This document shows, one piece after another, positions 1 to 6,870 of a stretch of DNA of 64,000 nucleotides. The notes beneath the pieces are model-generated. The model did not search any database, was not told the origin of the DNA, and saw only the letters and a list, made by a program, of their open reading frames with translations. Within the stretch, counting starts at the first letter, position 1. The number at the start of each line of letters is the position of its first letter. The DNA is from Acinetobacter corruptisaponis (GTDB lineage: Bacteria > Pseudomonadota > Gammaproteobacteria > Pseudomonadales > Moraxellaceae), in assembly GCF_030053775.1 (NCBI RefSeq), contig NZ_CP125669.1:496001-560000 (forward strand), given 5' to 3'. The translations under genes were made by a program, and so were the position numbers.

Positions 1-26
1 CCCTGCTTTCGCAAGGCTCCTTAACA

Positions 27-278
27 TTAATTTTTCGGAAAATACTGATCCTCAAACGACTCCCGATCGACATCAAACAGGTTTGCCCAGTTTTCAGCAT
101 GGCATCGGGCTACGTGTGCCAGACATTTAATATCACTGCATGGGTCAGCTTTTTCCTCAATGATTTTACACATCACATCAAGCTGCTCAGTAACGTCACT
201 TGCCATACGAATCAGGTCAATCATCTGTTTTAGATGGCTTTGGGAAACGAGGATATGATCATGGACGGCTGTGTTCAT
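27..278 (-). CDS. Hypothetical prophage protein, 83 aa
   Basis: A small soluble protein of unknown function. It has a Cys/His-containing centre (DPCSDIKCLAHVARCH, about residues 46-61), but I cannot assign a metal site. Its start overlaps the stop of the upstream gene by four bases (ATGA), so the two are probably translationally coupled. It begins MNTAVH, as does the gene at 4842-5384, which suggests a shared 5' module in this element. Confidence 0.6.
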   Translation of the reverse strand: MNTAVHDHILVSQSHLKQMIDLIRMASDVTEQLDVMCKIIEEKADPCSDIKCLAHVARCHAENWANLFDVDRESFEDQYFPKN

Positions 279-589
279 GCTGCATCCCCCTGTTTGAGGA
301 AATCCTCAGCGACTACAATCAAACGGGCTTGTGCAGCTTCCGCCAGTTGTAATAACTCTGTTAGATAATCAACATAATGATTTGATTGTTCAAATACGGT
401 CATAAAAGCTTCTTCACCATCATCGCCACCTTGAATGATCTGCATCAATTCATCATAGGATTTGGTTAAAGTGATGAGAGCGATACGGCGCATCACACCA
501 ATATTATTGTGGTCATGCTGTTTTACTTGCTCAAAGGTCAGTGCAGCATCAAAGTTGATATTATTTTCTGTTTGTACCATACTATTCAT
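275..589 (-). CDS. Hypothetical prophage protein, about 104 aa
   Basis: Unknown function; predicted helical and acidic. I prefer the ATG at 589 (MNSMVQTENN) over an upstream in-frame TTG at 613, because AGGAAT lies just upstream of it. The gene forms an ATGA-coupled pair with the downstream gene ending at base 27. It follows an intrinsic terminator that separates it from the 686-1103 gene pair. Confidence 0.6.
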   Translation of the reverse strand: MNSMVQTENNINFDAALTFEQVKQHDHNNIGVMRRIALITLTKSYDELMQIIQGGDDGEEAFMTVFEQSNHYVDYLTELLQLAEAAQARLIVVAEDFLKQGDAA

Positions 590-617
590 CGTTAATATTC
601 CTAATATTAGCAATCCA

Positions 618-654
618 AAAGCCCTTTGATTCCTGCAAGTTTCTTGAGGGCTTT
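618..654. terminator. Bidirectional intrinsic terminator
   Basis: AAAAGCCCT and AGGGCTTTTTT form a stem with a loop of about 18 nt. T-runs occur on both sides. It lies just after the stop of the leftward gene ending at 686. Confidence 0.6.
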
Positions 655-685
655 TTTATTGCCTGAATTAAACATTGTTGTTTCC

Positions 686-892
686 TTAAAGCCATTCACC
701 ACGTTCAATTTCAAATCGGGTACATTCAGGATGTTTTTCTGAAATGACCTTAACTTGATTTAATGCTTCATCTAAAGTGTCGCATTGGAAAATGGTTTTA
801 CCCTTACTTACCCATTGTCTCGTAATAGTGTCACCATCATATCCAGCTAAAATATATCCCAGGACACGATAGCGTTTTGGTTTATCATTCAT
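686..892 (-). CDS. Hypothetical prophage protein, 68 aa
   Basis: A small basic protein beginning MNDKPKRYRVLGYILAG. No family recognised. Its first bases overlap the 3' end of the upstream gene by 8 bp, so the two form a coupled unit that ends at the hairpin at 618-654. Confidence 0.55.
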   Translation of the reverse strand: MNDKPKRYRVLGYILAGYDGDTITRQWVSKGKTIFQCDTLDEALNQVKVISEKHPECTRFEIERGEWL

Positions 893-1103
893 ACGGGTTA
901 TGACAATCTGGACTCTCTAATGAGCTTAATTCAAAACAACCTTTTTTAGCTATTTGCTTGAACTTTAAAAATCCGATTGTTTGAGTATAATCACCCACAG
1001 GCACGTAAAATTCCTCACAATCTATATCAATATTTTCAAGATAGATTTGAGTCGAATTTATCTTGAGTCGGTTTTCAATTAAAACGATATTGTCTAATTT
1101 CAT
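885..1103 (-). CDS. Hypothetical prophage protein, 72 aa
   Basis: Unknown function. It is the first gene of a two-gene leftward unit with the 686-892 gene (8-bp overlap). The 30-bp gap to the divergent gene at 1134 must hold both start regions. The tail (CFELSSLESPDCHNPYE) contains two cysteines with no recognisable motif. Confidence 0.5.
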   Translation of the reverse strand: MKLDNIVLIENRLKINSTQIYLENIDIDCEEFYVPVGDYTQTIGFLKFKQIAKKGCFELSSLESPDCHNPYE

Positions 1104-1133
1104 AAATCACCCATTAAATGATAAGGATTAATA

Positions 1134-1499
1134 ATGATCTCAACAGCAGAAATAGTAGTAAAAACAATTGGTAAAGAATCTTTTTACGTTTTGGAAAAGT
1201 CAGGTACTGCAATTCATAAAGAAAGTGGCATAGATACTAATTTCGCAAAGGGACTTCTTCAAACCTACAAAGAACAACTTCAGACTCTAGAGGAAAAAGT
1301 TATATCAAGCCAAATAATTGATCATACTAATTTGGAGTATGAGTTCAAAACTTCCTATTATGCTATTGATAAACTTTTAAGCCTTTTAGGAAATATCAAT
1401 TCAGAAAGCAATACACTTGAGGCAATGATTTTCCAAAGCCATATTCGCCATCAGGATGAGCATATTAGATTAGCTATTGAAGAAGTGTTAGCTGAATAA
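1134..1499 (+). CDS. Hypothetical prophage protein, 121 aa
   Basis: One of few rightward genes in this half of the element. An AAGGA ribosome-binding sequence precedes the ATG. The protein is acidic and largely helical, with a likely coiled-coil stretch around residues 40-60 (LLQTYKEQLQTLEEKV). No family recognised. It ends at a bidirectional hairpin shared with the convergent gene ending at 1536. Confidence 0.55.
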   Translation: MISTAEIVVKTIGKESFYVLEKSGTAIHKESGIDTNFAKGLLQTYKEQLQTLEEKVISSQIIDHTNLEYEFKTSYYAIDKLLSLLGNINSESNTLEAMIFQSHIRHQDEHIRLAIEEVLAE

Positions 1500-1501
1500 A
1501 C

Positions 1502-1523
1502 AAAAGCACCCTAGGGTGCTTTT
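1502..1523. terminator. Bidirectional intrinsic terminator
   Basis: AAAAGCACCC, a 2-nt loop and GGGTGCTTTT form a perfect stem flanked by A- and T-rich tracts. It lies between two convergent genes. Confidence 0.75.
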
Positions 1524-1535
1524 ATATTTACGCAG

Positions 1536-2216
1536 TTAATTCACCAATGCTTTTAATGTATAAACCAATTGCCCTTTTTCAGTTGTGATTGAGACAACCT
1601 CAAATGAAATGCCAATTTCAAACAACACCCCCTGTCCAGCGTTAAGCTTTTCCAGATCAATACCTAACCCTTTGGCATTCTCCATCTTAATGACCACATC
1701 GGTATTGGATGCAGCCAACATCAATGGGGAATCCAAAGTGATTGTCTGGCCAACCTGCAATGAAGCCACGTAATTTAAAGATGATGCACCTGAAACAACC
1801 TTGGCCGTATTGGATGCCACCGCCTGAATCTGCGCCATGTCTGCCTTGATCCAACGGCGTAACACTTCCTCAGCCAAACTGATTGGTTGATTGCCCAGAT
1901 ATGCTGTAAGTGCTGCATCATTGCCCATCACATAATCAAGGAATGTTTTAATTGCGCTGGGCCTAATTGTTGGGTCAAGTGGAATAACAGTGTTGGCAAT
2001 CGTGTCAAATAGGTCACGGCTCCTTTCATTCATCGGTGCCAGTAAATGCGCATGATCTGGATTAAATAGTTTGTGCTCTGGATTTAGAAATATTGTTTTA
2101 ATCCATCGCCACAGTTCAGGTGCGGGTGCAAAATTTGGCGTGTCGAGTGCAAAAATCCATTCTGGTGGATATGGACGCTGCTGAATTACAAAACCGACTT
2201 CGTTCATAAATTTCAC
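1536..2216 (-). CDS. Hypothetical prophage protein, 226 aa
   Basis: Family not recognised. The N-terminal third is rich in Trp and Pro (PPEWIFALDTPNF, ELWRWIKTIF). The middle is helical and Ala-rich. The C-terminal 60 residues alternate hydrophobic and polar residues, as in a beta domain (VLFEIGISFEVVSI). No signal peptide or membrane segment is seen. It appears monocistronic, and its 3' end faces the bidirectional terminator at 1502-1523. Confidence 0.6.
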   Translation of the reverse strand: MKFMNEVGFVIQQRPYPPEWIFALDTPNFAPAPELWRWIKTIFLNPEHKLFNPDHAHLLAPMNERSRDLFDTIANTVIPLDPTIRPSAIKTFLDYVMGNDAALTAYLGNQPISLAEEVLRRWIKADMAQIQAVASNTAKVVSGASSLNYVASLQVGQTITLDSPLMLAASNTDVVIKMENAKGLGIDLEKLNAGQGVLFEIGISFEVVSITTEKGQLVYTLKALVN

Positions 2217-2315
2217 CCATTAAAAAACCCACTGAAGTGGGCATATTCTTTAACAATCAATTTCACTAGACTATTTGATTGTTGTTTCATTTGCTGTTGA
2301 TATTTTTCTTCGAAA

Positions 2316-2747
2316 TTACTTGTCCAATAAGTATAGTAAATCTCTATCATCTATTTCCCTTTTTCTATTTTGCTCCATATGCTGTTGATATTCTTCTTCT
2401 GAAATTACTCGTTTATTAGGTGTAGACTCAATGAGCTTTGAATAACTCTTATTATCTAAAGACCTATTTTGGCCAGAATATTGAGCTTTGTCATAAGCGC
2501 TCATACCCGATGTTTGAAATAGATCTTCAGAACTTCGTGTAGCTTGGTTATACTTTTGATTTGCCCATTTTATTTTTTGTTGCTTTGATAACTCAAAAAA
2601 ATCCACATTCTCACTGCTGTTACTCTTATTATGAATCTCTTCTTCTTTAGCAATTAAGATAGATGGTTTTTTTTCGAAAAAATCATCGGCACTGTATACA
2701 GAGCTAATAACCCCTAAACTAATTAAAAATAATAATATTCTAACCAT
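2316..2747 (-). CDS. Secreted hypothetical protein
   Basis: From the ATG at 2747 the product starts MVRILLFLISLGVISSVYSADD, a good Sec signal peptide with cleavage after SVYSA. In-frame upstream ATGs at 2756, 2774 and 2786 would place charged residues before the signal, so 2747 is favoured, although no start has a strong ribosome-binding sequence. The mature part is hydrophilic, rich in Lys, Glu, Ser and Gln, and has no recognised domain. A signal peptide in an otherwise cytoplasmic prophage block suggests lysogen-expressed cargo. Confidence 0.5.
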   Translation of the reverse strand: MVRILLFLISLGVISSVYSADDFFEKKPSILIAKEEEIHNKSNSSENVDFFELSKQQKIKWANQKYNQATRSSEDLFQTSGMSAYDKAQYSGQNRSLDNKSYSKLIESTPNKRVISEEEYQQHMEQNRKREIDDRDLLYLLDK

Positions 2748-2811
2748 CAAATGCATGCGCTCATTACAAATCATTGAAATGCACAAATTTTATATAACTT
2801 TAGCAAAAAAT

Positions 2812-2965
2812 CTACCACTCCATATCATATTCTTTTAGTGTTTCCTCAGCTTCCACATTCTTTTGTTTAGCCTTAGGCAACGACGTATTTCTAGGCTTTA
2901 TTTTGTGCTGACGTTTTGGGGGATTTGAAAATATTTATCGGCTTCCGTGTAAATCGACTTGCCAT
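2812..2965 (-). pseudogene. Small basic prophage protein, frameshifted
   Basis: Reading leftward from the ATG at 2965 gives MASRFTRKPINIFKSPK, then a stop after a CCCCCAAAA run. Shifting one base at that run continues RQHKIKPRNTSLPKAKQ... to EYDMEW and a stop at 2812. The 154-nt span is one base over a multiple of three. The joined product would be a coherent Lys/Arg-rich protein of about 50 aa. No ribosome-binding sequence is evident. This could be a decayed gene, a homopolymer error or chance. Confidence 0.3.
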
Positions 2966-3016
2966 ATTATTATTTAATTCATAAAATCAATTATTTAATA
3001 TTAAATGAGATAATAA

Positions 3017-3415
3017 ATGACGCATAACTTACGTCGAATCCCAGATAACGGATTGCAGAAAGCTCTAAATGCTGTGCAACAGCATAACGCCAAGCAAGAA
3101 TTACAGCGTTTTTATCACGAGAATCCAGTTGCAGCGATTAGAAAAACTTTTGAAGATCAGGTAAAAGAATTTGAAGAATCATTATCAGATGACTATGAGG
3201 TGGGTGCTTGGTTAGCATCCTTTGGTAATCAGATCCTAATCATCGTAGAGAAAATTCAATTTTCAGAACCAAATCTCATTATTTTTCATGGTAGAGATGA
3301 TCAAGATAATAAACTTCAACTAATCCAGCACGCAACACAACTTAACTTATTGCTTAATGCGGTGAAAAAAACTACAGAAGAACCACGTAAACCAATTGGA
3401 TTTGTTCACGATTAA
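3017..3415 (+). CDS. Hypothetical prophage protein, 132 aa
   Basis: A soluble protein with a helical N-terminal half (LQKALNAVQQHNAKQELQRF) and a mixed C-terminal half with hydrophobic strands (QILIIVEKIQF, NLIIFHG). No domain recognised. It is preceded by A+T-rich DNA and followed by a strong bidirectional hairpin shared with the convergent gene at 3476. Confidence 0.6.
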   Translation: MTHNLRRIPDNGLQKALNAVQQHNAKQELQRFYHENPVAAIRKTFEDQVKEFEESLSDDYEVGAWLASFGNQILIIVEKIQFSEPNLIIFHGRDDQDNKLQLIQHATQLNLLLNAVKKTTEEPRKPIGFVHD

Positions 3416-3423
3416 AATATGAA

Positions 3424-3454
3424 AACCCCACTATACTTAATATTAAGTGGGGTT
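3424..3454. terminator. Bidirectional intrinsic terminator
   Basis: AACCCCACT and AGTGGGGTT form a perfect 9-bp stem with a 13-nt loop, between convergent genes. T-rich sequence follows. Confidence 0.7.
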
Positions 3455-3475
3455 CTATTACATACCGTAATTAAT

Positions 3476-3712
3476 TTAACGTGGACAAAACTGCATCCAA
3501 TCATTCTTTAATCTCTGCAAATCTGGTCCATTCAATCGTTTGGTATAATAAATATGGAATGTGGTATCTGCATAGTTGTCAATGGTGTGACGATATAAAG
3601 TTTCACTAGAACAATATATCTTTTCTGGTGCAGACATTCCTTGTATTAATTTTTTGAACTCAAAATTATCATATTTATCTTTACTCGCTTGAAATAACTC
3701 TGCTCTTTTCAT
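3476..3712 (-). CDS. Hypothetical prophage protein, 78 aa
   Basis: A small soluble protein with many aromatic residues (TFHIYYTKRL, DWMQFCPR) and two cysteines. Family unknown. It appears monocistronic: the terminator at 3787-3813 isolates it from the leftward pair upstream, and it ends at the hairpin shared with the gene at 3017-3415. Confidence 0.5.
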   Translation of the reverse strand: MKRAELFQASKDKYDNFEFKKLIQGMSAPEKIYCSSETLYRHTIDNYADTTFHIYYTKRLNGPDLQRLKNDWMQFCPR

Positions 3713-3786
3713 ACTAAAACCTTACGAATATAGAATATACCCACACTACACGTAAGTAACATTTAAAATCAAATAGTGCGAGCAAC

Positions 3787-3813
3787 AAAAAAGCCCACCT
3801 TTCGATGAGCTTT
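3787..3813 (-). terminator. Intrinsic terminator after the HicA/HicB-like pair
   Basis: On the minus strand AAAGCTCATCG...GGTGGGCTTTTTT forms an imperfect stem followed by a T-run, about 75 bp past the stop at 3887. Confidence 0.55.
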
Positions 3814-3886
3814 AATATCTGTGGTTTACTTACACTTCGACCACTATAAAGCAAAAATAGCACTTGCCTTGATCAAGGTCAAGACC

Positions 3887-4336
3887 CTAAATCACTGCCT
3901 TTGCAACTTCATAATGGGTTTTCTCTAATTTTCCCTGTTTAAATAACCAGGTTGCTACTTCTGGCCAAGAATACATTGCAGATTTCGAAGATAAACCATA
4001 CATAGGGCGAGGGAAATTACCATCACCACGTTTATTCTGTGCATATAATGAAAGTGCCTGACGGCTCATCCCTGCTCGATCAGCCATTTCAGAAAGTACG
4101 GAGAAACCTTGTTCCTCTACAATCAAATCTGAAAATCCTAATAAGCGAATGTTATCCAAAGCTGATCTAATCGCTTGTGTTGCATTTTCAGCTTCTCGAT
4201 CAAACTCTAGATACACAGTGTCGTTATAACTACAGATTAATGCATCATCACAACCTGCTTCAAAAAATTTATCTTCAAGATTGGCTAGGTCAGAACGAGC
4301 ATCACGTACCACAATAGTAAAGTGATAAGTATTCAT
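3887..4336 (-). CDS. HTH protein, putative HicB-like antitoxin
   Basis: 149 aa with two parts. The N-terminal 70 residues (NTYHFTIVVRDARSDLANLE...) look like a small alpha/beta domain of HicB type. Residues 75-110 (VLSEMADRAGMSRQALSLYA) form a helix-turn-helix of XRE or MerR type. It overlaps the upstream small gene by ATGA, the usual arrangement of toxin-antitoxin pairs. The pair has its own promoter and terminator. The domain reading is by eye, and the antitoxin role is inference from gene order and partner size. A plain DNA-binding regulator is possible. Confidence 0.55.
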   Translation of the reverse strand: MNTYHFTIVVRDARSDLANLEDKFFEAGCDDALICSYNDTVYLEFDREAENATQAIRSALDNIRLLGFSDLIVEEQGFSVLSEMADRAGMSRQALSLYAQNKRGDGNFPRPMYGLSSKSAMYSWPEVATWLFKQGKLEKTHYEVAKAVI

Positions 4337-4560
4337 AGTTCATCTCCATTACATTGCTTAACTTTACGAAGGATTTGCTTTGCATGGGTTTCTGGGTCTC
4401 TTGGTGTACTCCAGACACTCATTTGATGCTCAGAATGACCAAGTACACATTTCAAACGGCAAAATGCGTGACCTGATTTTCCTGTTTCAACAACATCCCA
4501 ACCGTTTTCAATTGCATATTCAATCGCCTCTCGAATATGTTTATTAGGATGCCTATTCAT
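4333..4560 (-). CDS. Small protein, putative HicA-like toxin
   Basis: 75 aa. The pattern IREAIEYAIENGWDVVETGKSGHAFCRL resembles the HicA layout: a helix, a strand with GW, then Gly-x-x-Gly-His before a strand. The histidine around residue 31 would match the catalytic His of HicA mRNA interferases. CVLGHSEHQMSVWSTPRDP follows, which is longer than in classical HicA. It lies upstream of and overlaps the HTH gene by 4 bp. AGGA lies about 9 nt before the ATG. A promoter with consensus boxes lies 26 bp upstream. Toxic activity is not shown by sequence. Confidence 0.5.
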   Translation of the reverse strand: MNRHPNKHIREAIEYAIENGWDVVETGKSGHAFCRLKCVLGHSEHQMSVWSTPRDPETHAKQILRKVKQCNGDEL

Positions 4561-4585
4561 TCATAATCCTTTTACTATGGTTCAA

Positions 4586-4613
4586 ATTATAATCTCTTGT
4601 TGTCAATTGTCAA
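4586..4613 (-). promoter_or_regulatory. Sigma70 promoter of the HicA/HicB-like pair
   Basis: Read leftward: TTGACA (4613-4608), a 16-bp spacer, TATAAT (4591-4586). Both boxes match the consensus exactly. A direct repeat of TTGTCAA overlaps the -35 box and spacer, a plausible autoregulatory site. The promoter overlaps the 3' end of the preceding leftward gene. Confidence 0.65.
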
Positions 4614-4615
4614 CA

Positions 4616-4912
4616 CTAAGCATATCGCTCAGCAAACACCCTCACCTTGCTCAAATCATCCGATTTGTTAAATAGCAACGAGAACTTCATCAGATTTTCT
4701 TGTGTAAATAACCGATTACCACGTGTGCAAAACCGTTTTAACTCATCTAGGTTATGTTCGTAACCTCTCAGGTCTTTTATTAACTTCTTGAACAAATCAT
4801 TTGGCATACCAGCAGGATTTCTTATTTCCCGATGCATACGCTCAAAATAAGCCTTTAACTTCTCTGCCTCGTGCCATGACAGCAACTGTAACGGTCTTGG
4901 TATCACGTACAT
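4616..4912 (-). CDS. Hypothetical prophage protein, 98 aa
   Basis: A basic, helical protein of unknown function. If it starts at 4912 (MYVIPRPLQLLSW) it overlaps the upstream gene by 71 bp in another frame. An internal ATG at 4837 (MHREIRNPAG) would reduce the product to 73 aa and nearly remove the overlap. I keep the longer form because the N-terminal residues look protein-like, but the start is uncertain. An ancient frameshift joining it to the upstream gene is another possibility. Confidence 0.45.
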   Translation of the reverse strand: MYVIPRPLQLLSWHEAEKLKAYFERMHREIRNPAGMPNDLFKKLIKDLRGYEHNLDELKRFCTRGNRLFTQENLMKFSLLFNKSDDLSKVRVFAERYA

Positions 4913-5384
4913 ACTGCTTTTTACCCCAACCCTGACTAAATTCTTCCTCGATTTCCTTTTCTTGCTCAGTCTTAAACTGCTCTTCAGTAATCGCGCCTTT
5001 CGATGTAACCTTAGCCTTGATAATTTGATTCATCCAGTAGTCAAAAGCCTCCGTTTCCAGAGTCGCTTCACTATCAGTGCCATTGATAATATCAAGCACT
5101 AAGCGTTGTACAGCTCTCGCCTCATCATCTGTGATCTGACACGACACTTTGTGGCGTACAGTTTGTTGTAGCTCCTGAGTGTCACAAAGATAGTAGGCAA
5201 TCAGTTTGGCCCGATCTTTCTTCTTCAACCTGACTTTTGCCTTTTGCATCGCCATAGCAATTGGGTTGGCAGCCTGTTTCCCACCACTACAAGAACGTTG
5301 CCAGGCACCACACTGACGTAGCCAATCAGGTAAGTCATATTTGCGCCAATCCACCGTCTGCATAATGTGTACTGCTGTATTCAT
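4842..5384 (-). CDS. Hypothetical phage protein, possible late regulator
   Basis: 180 aa. The N-terminal motif WLRQCGAWQRSCSGGKQAAN recalls the Trp-x-x-Gly-x-Trp segment of small phage proteins such as DUF1133 and Q-type antiterminators. The gene follows the replication remnant, which is where lambdoid phages carry Q. The function is therefore a positional guess. The last 25 residues (VRDTKTVTVAVMARGREVKG) lie in the region overlapped by the next gene and may not be native. It begins MNTAVH, as does the gene ending at base 27. Confidence 0.5.
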   Translation of the reverse strand: MNTAVHIMQTVDWRKYDLPDWLRQCGAWQRSCSGGKQAANPIAMAMQKAKVRLKKKDRAKLIAYYLCDTQELQQTVRHKVSCQITDDEARAVQRLVLDIINGTDSEATLETEAFDYWMNQIIKAKVTSKGAITEEQFKTEQEKEIEEEFSQGWGKKQYVRDTKTVTVAVMARGREVKGLF

Positions 5385-5429
5385 CTCATCACCTAAAACA
5401 ATTCAAATTAAAATTTATGAGGTTTGTTG

Positions 5430-5666
5430 TTATTGATCTGTTTGCTCCTCAACACACTTAAATCGGCATGTATCTAAATAATCTCGAACACAGACATTTC
5501 CTTTCTTGCCATGGCGGTTTTTGACAACACATAACTGGGTCATCCCTAAAGGCGTTAGGTTGTCTTTATCAACCAATGGATTTACTAAAATGATCTGGTC
5601 AGCATCCTGCTCAATTTGCCCTGATTCCTTGATATCCGAAGCTTTAGGCTGTTTGCCTTTCTTGAT
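5430..5666 (-). pseudogene. dnaB: C-terminal remnant of DnaB replicative helicase
   Basis: Reading leftward, 78 codons plus stop give KPQ-type helicase sequence: KASDIKESGQIEQDADQIIL followed by LCVVKNRHGKKGNVCV. These are the conserved C-terminal DnaB motifs around the arginine finger region. There is no start codon: an in-frame TAG lies at 5667-5669 and Walker A and B are absent. About 380 residues are missing, apparently by deletion. The element has lost its own helicase, so it may depend on the host helicase or be unable to replicate. Confidence 0.85.
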
Positions 5667-5673
5667 CTAGCCA

Positions 5674-5967
5674 TCAGAGTTTCTCCTTTGCCTTTAACCT
5701 GTCGATCACTGCCGTTTCAAAACGATTGATCAGGGCATATTTATCTCCGTTACGACGTGAATCCTCGACTGCCTCGGCTGCTAGCCAACTGGTTTTCTCA
5801 AAGTCACGGTCTACGCCCAGAGCCTGCTCTAATGCATTACGGGTATCTCGGTAGTGTTCCAGTGCATCGGCATAGTTGTCGTGGTCTATTTGCTCTTGTG
5901 AACGACCTTGCGGGTCATTTAAGTATTTGCCCCGTGGAGGGAATTTTGTTAGATTGTGCTCGTTCAT
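5674..5967 (-). CDS. Hypothetical prophage protein, 97 aa
   Basis: An acidic helical protein beginning MNEHNLTKFPPRGKYLND. Family unknown. It lies between the CII-like gene and the dnaB remnant, where lambdoid phages carry the replication initiator, but it shows no initiator motif. Its stop lies 7 bp before the remnant, so the deletion that removed most of dnaB ended immediately downstream of this gene. Confidence 0.5.
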   Translation of the reverse strand: MNEHNLTKFPPRGKYLNDPQGRSQEQIDHDNYADALEHYRDTRNALEQALGVDRDFEKTSWLAAEAVEDSRRNGDKYALINRFETAVIDRLKAKEKL

Positions 5968-6039
5968 ATTTATTCTCGCTTAGCAAGTATGAATAAAAGG
6001 CCATAAACCGCTTCCCGCTGCTAAAACTGGAGGCGGTTT

Positions 6040-6492
6040 TTATTTGCCCTCAATACAGGTGTTGATTTGTTGTTCCAGCGTGGCAAGTAGTACGTGCATG
6101 TCGTGTATGACCTTTGCCATATCAATTGCCTCACCTCTGGTAATTCGCCCATCTGCCAGCATTTCCCTAAATAGTTCCGTTACGTCACCTTTCTTGATAC
6201 CCAGATTTAAAAAGGTATCCATCAGGCAACTATCTCTATGGCTTTCTGGTATATCGGGTAAGTCGATTGCTGCCTTGCCATGTGCTGCACAGATCGCCTG
6301 GAGTATTCGGAAATCCCCCGTTATGCCCATTAGTTTTGTGGCTTCAAGCAAAGTCAGGTGATGTGTTTCCGTGTTTGGGTTGACCTTGCTGTTGAGTACC
6401 GCAGGGCTTCTGATACCCATGCGTAATGCAAGCGCATTTGCCCCGCCTTTAAAGTCGTGAACCGTGTGATAAACCGCATCTAATATGTTCAT
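6040..6492 (-). CDS. Phage CII-family regulator (CP76 type)
   Basis: 150 aa. The N-terminal stretch DAVYHTVHDFKGGANALALR, then VLNSKVNPNTETHHLTLLEA, matches the pattern of the phage regulatory CII / CP76 family, a DNA-binding regulator of the lysis-lysogeny decision. A helical C-terminal part follows (residues 100-150). It lies 24 bp downstream of the Cro-like gene and reads in the same direction, as cII follows cro in lambda. Confidence 0.8.
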   Translation of the reverse strand: MNILDAVYHTVHDFKGGANALALRMGIRSPAVLNSKVNPNTETHHLTLLEATKLMGITGDFRILQAICAAHGKAAIDLPDIPESHRDSCLMDTFLNLGIKKGDVTELFREMLADGRITRGEAIDMAKVIHDMHVLLATLEQQINTCIEGK

Positions 6493-6516
6493 TGGCTGTC
6501 CTTTTGAACGTGTTTA

Positions 6517-6762
6517 TTAGATGGCTACATGGGTAAGATTAGATTTATGGTTAGAACGCAATTCAATCCAAATATCCTGATATGTATTTGGAAATAGGTC
6601 CTTACGTGTACAGAGCCCTTTATCTTCAGCAATCACGGCTAAGCGAATTTTTCTATCCATAGGAATTGCTTTCCATCCACTTACAGATGCAGCAGTAATC
6701 CCCAAAAGCCTTGCAACAGCAGTTACACCGCCAAGAAGTTCAATAAATTGGTCATCATTCAT
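6517..6762 (-). CDS. Cro-like HTH repressor
   Basis: 81 aa. Residues 8-35 (LGGVTAVARLLGITAASVSGW) form a helix-turn-helix typical of Cro and YdaS proteins. A strong ribosome-binding site (AGGAGG) precedes the ATG. The gene is transcribed away from the CI-like gene, and three operators lie between them. A likely promoter (TTGATT, 16 bp, TAATAA on the minus strand) encloses the first operator, so CI binding there would block this gene. Confidence 0.8.
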   Translation of the reverse strand: MNDDQFIELLGGVTAVARLLGITAASVSGWKAIPMDRKIRLAVIAEDKGLCTRKDLFPNTYQDIWIELRSNHKSNLTHVAI

Positions 6763-6791
6763 GTTGGCCTCCTAATTTACGAACTCAATTA

Positions 6792-6805
6792 TTAGGTATT
6801 CCTTA
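6792..6805. promoter_or_regulatory. Operator 1 of the CI/Cro switch
   Basis: TTAGG, TATT, CCTTA: an imperfect dyad in the leftward promoter region. Its centre is 24 bp from operator 2. Confidence 0.65.
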
Positions 6806-6815
6806 ATTTTAATCA

Positions 6816-6829
6816 ATAGGAATACCTTA
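6816..6829. promoter_or_regulatory. Operator 2 of the CI/Cro switch
   Basis: ATAGG, AATA, CCTTA: an imperfect copy of the TTAGG-N4-CCTAA dyad. Its centre lies 24 bp from operator 1 and 25 bp from operator 3. Confidence 0.65.
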
Positions 6830-6840
6830 TTTTATTTATG

Positions 6841-6854
6841 TTAGGATTTCCTAA
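6841..6854. promoter_or_regulatory. Operator 3 of the CI/Cro switch
   Basis: TTAGG, ATTT, CCTAA: perfect half-sites. It lies 16 bp before the preferred CI start codon, so occupancy would repress the CI gene. Confidence 0.65.
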
Positions 6855-6870
6855 TTGATTGGGTAAGATC

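Noticed and set aside
5757..5996. Rightward 79-codon frame antisense to the gene at 5674
   Set aside because: Shadow of the leftward gene; no ribosome-binding site.
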